64,000 bases of DNA from Limnomonas spitsbergensis. Taxonomy: Eukaryota; Chlorophyta; Chlorophyceae; Chlamydomonadales. Below the pieces are notes generated by a model, which was not told the DNA's origin, ran no database searches, and worked only from the letters and a program-made list of their open reading frames with translations. The DNA lies in assembly GCA_037349105.1 (NCBI GenBank), contig JAYJMM010000106.1:1364001-1428000 (forward strand). Reading direction: 5' to 3'. This document shows, piece by piece, positions 57,301 through 64,000 of this stretch. Each line of letters begins with the position of its first letter. Position 1 is the stretch's first letter. A program made the translations under genes and the position numbers.

Positions 57301-60300
57301 GTGGGCATGCTTGAAGCTTAGATCCTGACAGATCCTATCATCACGCCTCATGCCCAGGGATTGATTGATCGCTCTGCTCCTGTTGCGCTTCAGGCCGGTG
57401 ATCTGTGGGCATGCTTGAAGCTTAGATCCTGACAGATCCTATCATCACGCCTCATGCCCAGGGATTGATTGATCGCTCTGCTCCTGTTGCGCTTCAGGCC
57501 GGTGATCTTTGGGCATGCTTGAAGCTTAGATCCTGACAGATCCTATCATCACGCCTCATGCCCAGGGATTGATTGATCGCTCTGCTCCTGTTGCGCTTCA
57601 GGCCGGTGATCTGTGGGCATGCTTGAAGCTTAAATCCTGACAGATCCTATCATCACGCCTCATGCCCAGGGATTGATTGATCGCTCTGCTCCTGTTGCGC
57701 TTCAGGCCGGTGATCTGTGGGCATGCTTGAAGCTTAAATCCTGACAGATCCTATCATCACGCCTCATGCCCAGGGATTGATTGATCGCTCTGCTCCTGTT
57801 GCGCTTCAGGCCGGTGATCTGTGGGCATGCTTGAAAGTTCGTATGGAGGTCCTTGCCATCGCCAAGCTGTACTCGGGCTCCGGGCCCTACGCCGAAGAAA
57901 ACAAGCTGCCCATGATGCTGTCCAATGCACACTTCAAGCTGGCCAAGGCGTACGCGGCTCTGCAGTGCATCACGCAGGCATGCGACCATAGCAACAAGTG
58001 AGGGGGCGGGGCAAGGGGGCGAGGCGGGGCAAGGGGGCGGGGCAAGCTACCCATGATGCTGTCCAATGCACACTTCAAGCTGGCCAAGGCGTACGCGGCT
58101 CTGCAGTGCATCACGCAGGCATGTGACCATAGCAACAAGTGAGGGGGCGGGGCAAGGGGGCGAGGCGGGGCAAGGGGGCGGGGCAAGCTACCCATGATGC
58201 TGTCCAATGCACACTTCAAGCTGGCCAAGGCGTACGCGGCTCTGCAGTGCATCACACAGGCTGTTGACCATAGCAACAAGTGAGGGGGCGGGGCATTGGC
58301 GGGGCTCTGCAAGTGTAGCTTGACACGGGCAAAGTCCGATCTTGTTTTTTCGTTCCGAGCGTGCCCTCGTTTGTCAAAAAACGTGAGGGGCAAGGCGTAG
58401 GCAGCGCTGATTATTTTACCGTGCTTCAGCTGCATTACACCCCCAAAGAAACACTTCCCATCGGCCTAGTTGTGATCGCACTGCCACCCCAAACTATGCC
58501 AGATTTCCCAGTGTTGCAAGCCTGTTAGATTAATTCAAAAAATCATGTTCCCATCCGCACGACACCCAGGGCCCTGGATAGATGCCTGACTACGCAGACT
58601 CACACGAGCAAGTGGTGATATTCAAATACTGCATGCACACGAGTTGTTGTGTTTGAGACTTGAGATTGACAAGCGCTTCTGTTCCCCTCCGCATGACACC
58701 CAGGGCCCTAGAGATGATGCCTAACTACGCAGACTCACACAAGCAAGTGGTGATATTCAAATACTGCATGCACACGAGTTGTTGTGTTTAAGACTTGAGA
58801 TTGACAAGCGCTTCTGTTCCCCTCCGCACGACACCCAGGGCCCTAGAGATGATGCCTAACTACGCAGACTCACACGAGCAAGTGGTGATATTCAAGAGGG
58901 AGGTGAACCTGCTGCTTGGCGAGACCCTCCTCGCGTCCACGCCTTCAAAACCGAAGGTACAGCCGACGATCCGTATGCAACAATTCAACACTCACTGCTC
59001 ATCACTCATCACTCATCAGTGAGATATAAGCACTGGTCACTCATCAGTGATCATTGAACACTGATGTGATCATTGATCACTGATGAGTGCTCATCAACCA
59101 TTTAATATAACATCACTCATTACTCATCAGTGCTGTGTTTAGTACGCTGCACCAGACCACTCAGCTGGGGTTGCCAGGCACCGGAAGAAAGAAAGAAAGC
59201 TATGCCCTATTAGGGTGTGGAGGTTAAGGCAACAGCGCAGCTTGGGGCCGTAGCCACATCCGCGCCGTTACCATGAAGCAGAAAGAAATAAGCAACTTCC
59301 TCACTGTGGTTTCCTCTTATGGGTGTGCTTTGCTGGCCAGGCACCGAACCCTGGCCGGCCGGCAGCAAGTTGCCCTAACAGCAGGGTCTGTGGTAATGGG
59401 TCCTCCTATCCTCAGACTGGAGCCTAGCTAGCACCAGCACCAGCATGAGCACCAGCATGAGCACCAGCATGAGCACCAGCACCAGCACCAGCACCAGCAC
59501 CAGTGCTTAAAGGGTATATATGTATACAAACTCCATAGCTTTGTTCGCTGTGCATTGCTCTGCCCAAGCTCTTCAAGCTCTCGGAATTCAGTCATATGCT
59601 GATTTAAATGCGCATCCGGCAGTCTTTGAGGAGAAGCTGAGCAGCCATCACTGGGCTGATGGGCAGTGTTTATTTTAGTGGGTACCGGACCACCTTAACA
59701 GGGCCGCCCCGCGGCCACCCCTGGGCCGATTCCCACTTAAATGGCCCGGCCTCCTGCCGTTGGCCCAAGCAGCAGGGCTGGCGGCACCAGGGGCTTGTGG
59801 CCGGGGTCACAGTGTAGCTGAATTGTAGCTGATAGCGGTGTACCACTCACTAACGAAACACTGCTGATGGGGACTTGAATCCTTGACCTTGACCTACGGT
59901 CGGTGGCCCAAACGGCAGGGCTCGCTGCACCAAGCCCTGCCAGCTGCAGGCAGAGTTGTATCTGAATTATAGCTGAAGCCACCTTGATGAAATGAAATAA
60001 TGGTCCAGTTGCGCCTCGTGAACAACATTGGTGGCTCGACTTTTGGTATACCATTCATGCAGTCAAAGGTCATATGCAATTTTTGGTATTTATTCATTCA
60101 TTCATTGAAAGGTCACTTTCCAACTTTGGTTTTCATTCATTAATTCAAATGTCACATGTGTCAAACCCCTTTCGTTGTTTTTGCAGACTGCTTTGCAGTC
60201 CCTTTGCACCGCGGGTTAGGCTGACACCTCACACCTCTGCCTTCGTATCTATAATACCTGCACAGGCATTCTTCTACCACTTGGTAAGGTGGCCGAACCC

Positions 60301-63184
60301 GTGGCAGGGCGTCCAGTAACAATATGCCTCTAATCTGCAAACCCCTTTCAATGTTGTTATTCTGACTGGAATTCATTCTAAGGTCACATATGTGCAAACC
60401 CCTTTCGATGTTGTTTTGTAGACTGCTTTGCAATACCTCTGTGCGGCGGAGGGTTGTGAGGAGTCCTCCGATATTAAGGACTCGGGAGTCAGGGTCCTCG
60501 CAGCGCAGTGCCACGCACTGATTGGGGCAGGCAAGCTGCAGGAGTCGCACGCAACACGGGTAGGTTTTGTCATTGCAGTGCTTGCTTTAGGGCTCCTGAA
60601 ATCCTGAATCCTACACCATAACTACTGAACCCTAAACCTCAAACAAGGTGCATGAGTCACATGCAGCACGGGTGGGTTTTGTCAAGGCAGTGCTTAGTTC
60701 AGGGTTTCTGAAATCCTTATCCTTTACCCTGAACCCTAAGTCCTGAACCCCAACCCATAAATCCTGAACCCTAAATCCTAAATCCTGAACCCTGAACCCT
60801 GAACCCTAAATCCTAAACCCTGAACCCTGAACCCTGAACCCTGAACCCTGAACACGATTTTGGTAGAGCAGTGCCGTGCCCTGATACGCTGCGTCGGTCT
60901 CTTGCAGCTATATTTTTTTTTCAAATGCTCGGCAATAATACAAGGAGCAAAAGTCACCCAACTGGGTTGGCCTACAAGCCTAGGCCCCAAAGACCAGTGC
61001 TTCCCCTCGAGATCTGTAGCAACATCATCTGATGAGGCTTGGACCAAAGTATGACCGACCTGTGGCTGGCGGCCCACGCATCCGGTGATGATGCAACAAC
61101 TGATTGAACCCTCAGCAACAGGCTGGGACGTAGCTGATAGGTATCTGACAGGTAGCTGAACAGTAGCTGGTTGTCACAAGGCTCTGATGACCCATGGCCG
61201 CCTGCCTGCTTCCTGCAGAACGCCGAGGAGGTTCTGCAGCAACCGGCTGATAGGTATCTGACAGGTAGCTGAACGGTAGCTGGTTTTCACAAGGCACTGA
61301 TGACCTATGGCCGCCTGCCTGCCTCCTGCAGAACGCCGAGGAGGTTCTGCAGCAACGGCTGATCGCTTTGGTGGCCAAGCTCAACAAGATGAAGTCAGAC
61401 AAGGTGGACCTCAGGAACACGGAGTACGTGAGGACCACCCAAAGGATAGAGGAGACAGAGTAAGTAGAGGGTTCAGAGATGAGGGTTCTGGGTTTGAGGT
61501 ATTATGTTCTAGGGTTTTGGGGTTTAGGTTTATGGTCCCATCTTTGCGTTTGCCTCCCTTCAGGAGACTGATTCAAACAAATGTTTGGGTCAGGGTCTGC
61601 ATATCCTGGCTGGGAGGTCGGGGGATTGAAGTTGCCGATGTATCTGCATATAAAATGGACCGTATAAAAAATATGAAACGACTCAACTGAACTTGTGTGA
61701 TAAAATCTTTTGAATCCACCCACAGGAATTCCCTGAAGGATGAACAGAGATTTGACCAGATCTTGAGGGAATTTTTCAGATCTCAAATTGCCTTACAAGT
61801 AGTAATCGTCTAAAAACTCCAATTAAATTTGTTGATGCACCTAAAGGAATGAGCTGAAGGAGGAGTGAAGCTTTAAATAGACCTTGCCCGAGGGATGCAT
61901 AACTGAATTTGGCTTACTCGCAGAAATCATCTGGACACTGAACATTTACATCTGCTGATATGCCACCAGGAATGACCTGAAGGAGGAGTGGAGCTTTGAG
62001 CAGATCTTGACCGAGGAATGTAGAACTGAATTTGCCTCCCTCTGGAAACTGAACATTCAAATCTGCTGATATGCTAACAGGAATGAGCTCAAGGAGGAGC
62101 GCAGCCTTGGACAGATCTTGACCGAGGAATGTATAACTGAATTGGCCTTACTCGCAGACATCATCTGGAAACTGAACATTTAAATTTGCTGATATGCCAA
62201 CAGGAATGAGCTTAAGGAGGAGCGCAGCTTTGAACAGATCTTGACCGAGGAATGTAGATCCGAGATGGACAAGGCCACCGACGTGCTAATGTGCGTCATA
62301 GACGACGAGGAGCAGCGGCTTCGAAAGCAGGACATGCCGGATGCTGACAGGAAGAAACACCCCTTGATTCAAATATTATGGAGGTAGGTGGTTTGTGATG
62401 GGCCATGGCTAAAAGATTTAGACCCAACTGTGAACCCTTAAACTAAACCGTAAGCTCCTTACCCTTATCCCTCAACCCTAAGTTATATGGTGGCTGGCCG
62501 TCGTCCGCGTCTCTCCGACGGAGACAGGCTTGCAGGATCCTTTTCGAACTGCCGCCCCTAGGACCGCAGTCATGCAGTCGTGCCGCAGACACACTCCTTG
62601 GCCACAGAGTGATACCTTGTCACTTCCCAAGGCTCGGCCTCTTTGGCCGCATACGTCTCAAACTGCTGCCTCAGTGCCTCACTCCTTATGCAGGCAGACT
62701 TGCAGGATTTTTAAAACAGCCGCCTTTGGCATAAAGTATTTTAAATACCGTAGCTAATTATTTTCCAAAGTGCCTTCTCCCAGGATGCAGTTGAACCGAG
62801 GAGACACCCCTTGGCCGCAAAGTGACATGTGCACAATTTCCAAAGCTCGGCCTCCATGGACGCATCTTTTCAAGCTGCTGCCTCACTGGCCTCCTTGGAC
62901 GCATATTTTCAAGCTGCTGCCTCACTGGCCTCCTTGGACGCATCATTCTCAAGCTGCTGCCTCACTTCCGATGCAGGCGGGCTTGTGAGATCCTTTTCAA
63001 GCTGTCGTTGCTGGAGGGCCTAGCTGGCAAGACCAAGGTCCAGCTGGGCCACCTCGACAACATCCTCGGAATTAATGAGGGGTACCAATGTATGTCGGCG
63101 GAGCTGCTGGCGTGCACGCTCAAGGAGAAGGGGGCTGCACTGGTGGCCTTTGCTACGACTCAGTCGGACGGGGAACAGAAAGAG
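54396..63184 (+). CDS. TPR-like helical-repeat protein, unknown function (probably partial)
   Basis: Nine exons: 54396-54500, 54643-54723, 56194-56328, 57810-57997, 58839-58956, 60422-60559, 61332-61459, 62204-62383 and 62977-63184. All junction phases agree, giving about 427 residues. The N-terminal part is acidic (ISDAGSDDEE). Exons 4-5 read as TPR helices (LSNAHFKLAKAYAALQCITQ then ACDHSNKALEMMPNYADSHE). Exon 6 (CAAEGCEE, VRVLAAQCHALIGAGKLQ) looks similar. Exons 7-8 are charged and coiled-coil-like (LVAKLNKMKSDKVDL, NELKEERSFEQILTEE). Exon 9 has LGHLDNILGINEGYQCM. A SPO22/ZIP4-type or other TPR scaffold is possible, but I do not recognise the family. No start or stop codon was assigned, and exons may be missing between 56328 and 57810. 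Almost every exon has tandem echoes in the adjoining intron. Confidence 0.72.
55170..55329 (+). repeat. Echoes of TPR-gene exon 3 acceptor edge
   Basis: The true exon starts CAG|ATCTGTCTGGATGACATAGA (56191). Copies after CAG read ATTTGCCTGAGTATAATTCA (55217) and ACTTGCCCGGGTGATAGTCA (55277), and a fragment lies near 55180. The second keeps CAGCAGCCTGTGCAAGATGT. Confidence 0.75.
55330..56136. repeat. 44-bp minisatellite, ~18 copies
   Basis: Unit GGGGCCGGCAGGCAGGCGGG then CCAGCGCCTGGCATGCATTT then GCAT. It is almost stop-free in all frames of both strands, so it makes many long false ORFs (up to 282 codons). It lies in the intron before exon 56194-56328. Confidence 0.97.
56350..56432 (-). mobile_element. 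Short TTTC-tailed element (reverse)
   Basis: GAAAGACAGAAAACTACGCC, CCGCAGGGGCGTGAGGGTTA and GTCTAGGCCGCGTCTGCGCA match the family in reverse. Same type as 59186-59272. Confidence 0.6.
56599..56893 (-). mobile_element. hAT-type MITE, family A (long copy)
   Basis: Starts CAGTGTTTGTTTCAGAGCAC and ends near TTTAAAAACAGTG, with four tandem AATTGTAGCTA units at 56817-56865. GGCGGCCACCAATGGGCCAT is a family word. No target duplication is seen. Confidence 0.65.
57060..57809 (+). repeat. 104-bp echo array, seven copies of exon 4 acceptor edge
   Basis: Each unit has GCGCTTCAGGCCGGTGATCT then GTGGGCATGCTTGAAG, identical to the acceptor and first codons (AGDLWACLK) of exon 57810-57997. The AG|GCC points fall at about 57287, 57391, 57495, 57599, 57703 and 57807 (true), with two older copies near 57070 and 57183. 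The filler holds GATTGATTGATCGCTCTGCT. Confidence 0.97.
57998..58283 (+). repeat. Two 141-bp echoes of exon 4 donor edge
   Basis: The last 89 bases of exon 4, from CCCATGATGCTGTCCAATGC to AGCAACAA|GTGAGG, recur starting at 58050 and 58191. The period from the true 57909 is exactly 141 bp. The copies are nearly identical, so they are recent. Each keeps a GTGAGG donor but lacks a clear acceptor. Confidence 0.97.
58555..58838 (+). repeat. Two echoes of exon 5 acceptor edge
   Basis: CACCCAGGGCCCTAGAGATG then ATGCCTAACTACGCAGACTC at 58836 (true) is copied near 58565 and 58700, period about 133 bp. The coding copies run about 60 bases to GTGGTGATATTCAA and then switch to filler with CACACGAGTTGTTGTGTTT. 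Confidence 0.93.
58975..59130. repeat. ATCACTCATCAGTG palindrome-rich tract
   Basis: Many overlapping CACTGATGAGTG / CACTCATCAGTG words form alternating direct and inverted repeats. It is in the intron after exon 5. Confidence 0.75.
59186..59272 (-). mobile_element. Short TTTC-tailed element (reverse)
   Basis: GAAAGAAAGAAAGCTATGCC, then GGAGGTTAAGGCAACAGCGC and GTAGCCACATCCGCGCCGTT. The reverse complement matches 1021-1106 closely. Confidence 0.65.
59431..59504. repeat. GCACCA/GCATGA short tandem repeat
   Basis: Six-base units GCACCA with GCATGA interspersed, about 12 units, in an intron of the TPR-like gene. Confidence 0.85.
59664..59863 (-). mobile_element. hAT-type MITE, family A, perfect TSD CTGATGGG
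   Basis: The best copy: CAGTGTTTATTTTAGTGGGT at one end and CTAACGAAACACTG at the other, 200 bp. It is flanked by identical CTGATGGG at 59656-59663 and 59864-59871. The CAGTG end and 8-bp target duplication are hAT hallmarks. It has no coding capacity. Confidence 0.95.
60640..60860. repeat. Exon 6 donor echo and CCCTGAACCCTAAA tract
   Basis: GTGCATGAGTCACATGCAGC then ACGGGTGGGTTTTGTCA at about 60649 copies exon 6's end (GCAGGAGTCGCACGCAACAC then GGGTAGGTTTTGTCA). Then 60720-60855 is a CCCTGAACCCTAAATCC array, a decayed telomere-like repeat. Confidence 0.8.
61205..61331 (+). repeat. Echo of exon 7 acceptor edge
   Basis: CTGCAGAACGCCGAGGAGGT then TCTGCAGCAACGGCTGAT (61329, true) is copied at 61216 with CAACCGGCTGAT. 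The period is about 114 bp. The upstream filler GTATCTGACAGGTAGCTGAA is shared. Confidence 0.92.
61723..62203 (+). repeat. Four ~120-bp echoes of exon 8 acceptor edge
   Basis: The true start CAG|GAATGAGCTTAAGGAGGAGC at 62201 has copies at about 61724 (AGGAATTCCCTGAAGGATGA), 61846, 61969 and 62081. Each runs about 50 coding bases (NELKEE-SFEQILTEE) before filler with ACTGAACATTTA. The older copies carry stops. Confidence 0.96.
62520..62976 (+). repeat. Echoes of exon 9 acceptor edge and TCAAGCTGCTGCC repeat
   Basis: CAGGCTTGCAGGATCCTTTT (62526) and GCAGACTTGCAGGATTTTTA (62694) copy the true GCAGGCGGGCTTGTGAGATC then CTTTTCAAGC (62973). Between them 62870-62960 repeats TTTTCAAGCTGCTGCCTCAC three times. 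Confidence 0.78.
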
Positions 63185-64000
63185 GTGAGTGTGGTCATGG
63201 ACCAAGGCTCAGTTAATGGCGCACCCTTCGGCCATGCCTCAGCTCTGATGGTAAATTCGAAACTAGTGTTGAAAGATTGAGAAAATCCTGATGAGAAATA
63301 AAAATGGTGAATCCCACAAAGGAAATTTAAAATCATAAATCCAGCAAAGGAAATTTAAGAATGATCGTGACCGCAGGCATGGAGTGAGGCACCTTATGGT
63401 GCCCTACTTTAATTCGAAGGGTTACCCGGGGTTTACTCCACCAAAGGTGGAGTGACCGCTTGGCCAGAGCATTGGTTGTACTACCATGGTGTGCTTGCTG
63501 TCTGCTTTGGTATGAGCGATTGAATAATGCATGCAAATACCAAAGCATTCAACATTCCGATCATTCTCCATTATACGTGATGAAGTCATGCACCCTGAAC
63601 AACACACTCAGCTAAACTTCAGCTACGGCCGGGGGGGGGGCTGATGCAGCAAGGTGCCTGCTGCTTGGGCCACCAGCTGTAGGCCAACAAAGGTTTGGTC
63701 CTTCCCGGCTTTGCGGTGGCTGCGCAGCCATCTGCTTAGGGAAGTCTGTGGTGCGCACTGAAACAGACACTGCGCTCGGCAAGATAATATGAAGCACAAT
63801 GAAGGCTCTGGAGCCATGCAGCAGGCAGGGGCACAGGATACGGCCGTATGGCCCACAAATCCCATATTGCAACGTACTTATTGTATTATTTAGATGCGGT
63901 CCACTATGGTGCATGACTGAAAATCTATACATTTTGTCCCGTATGGGCCAAAAATCCCGTATCATCCCGTATCATCCCGTATTTCCGTATTCTGTATCCT
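63185..64000. other. Intron or 3' flank of the TPR-like gene
   Basis: No further exon was recognised. 63605-63760 is a family A MITE fragment (AACTTCAGCTACGGCCGG, GGCCAACAAAGGTTTGGTCC). 63955-63995 has CCCGTATCAT repeats. The donor after 63184 (GAG|GTGAGT) implies that the gene continues beyond the window. Confidence 0.5.

Noticed and set aside
58050..58280. The 141-bp copies as extra tandem exons (exon duplication)
   Set aside because: They have donors but their left boundary is GC-rich filler without an acceptor, and adding them breaks the TPR chain. RNA could still show otherwise.
57887..58435. 182-codon minus ORF with three near-identical blocks
   Set aside because: Reverse reading of exon 4 and its two 141-bp echoes.
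1..64000. tRNA or rRNA genes
   Set aside because: I looked for B-box-like GGTTCGAATCC words and rRNA cores. GGTTCGATCC near 43145 and GGTTTCGATTCCC near 22638 lack a matching A box and cloverleaf, so none is called.

Overview
The window is nuclear DNA of a eukaryote, most likely a green alga. The genes are split into many short exons with GT-AG (rarely GC-AG) introns. Plant-type telomere words (TTTAGGG/CCCTAAA) are scattered through introns and spacers. One gene has a plastid-type presequence and is built like plant and algal CBS/DCC proteins. A large, repeat-laden chlorophyte (prasinophyte type, for example a Cymbomonas/Pyramimonas relative) fits best, but that is inference from style, not a species match.

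Layout. (1) 288-6876, minus: a short-chain dehydrogenase of the YdfG / serine-3-dehydrogenase type. Eight exons carry the cofactor loop, NNAG and the Ser/Tyr/Lys triad; the 3' end lies beyond base 1. (2) 7397-19531, plus, head-to-head with it: a predicted 1863-residue coiled-coil protein with a 21-residue repeat. (3) 19532-23715: spacer with a decayed hAT transposon. (4) 23716-28828, minus: a predicted plastid protein joining a CBS pair, a probable membrane helix and a DCC (DUF393) thiol domain. (5) 28829-31754: spacer. (6) 31755-38166: a 6.4-kb satellite of 26-bp units with higher-order blocks. (7) 38895-39173, plus: a tiny two-exon gene for ribosomal protein bL36. (8) 39174-44364: mostly gene-poor, with one orphan candidate exon. 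(9) 44365-53222, plus: a complete eight-exon cytosolic tyrosyl-tRNA synthetase (388 aa). (10) 54396-63184, plus: a TPR-like protein of unknown role, probably open at both ends.

All exon models were built by eye from reading frame, splice consensus and codon phase. Phase agrees across every junction of the reconstructed chains. The genes are housekeeping or unrelated functions, not an operon or pathway.

The most striking pattern is not a gene. In all five long genes, introns contain tandem, decayed copies of the exon edge that borders them: the last or first 15-90 coding bases together with the splice site. About 30 of roughly 80 exon edges show these 'echoes'. They repeat catalytic motifs (YCASK of the dehydrogenase, CPMC of the DCC domain, KMSKS-exon edges of TyrRS) and create decoy splice sites. 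They also predict exon boundaries. On top of this sit at least four families of short non-autonomous transposons, one of them a hAT-type MITE with clear 8-bp target duplications.
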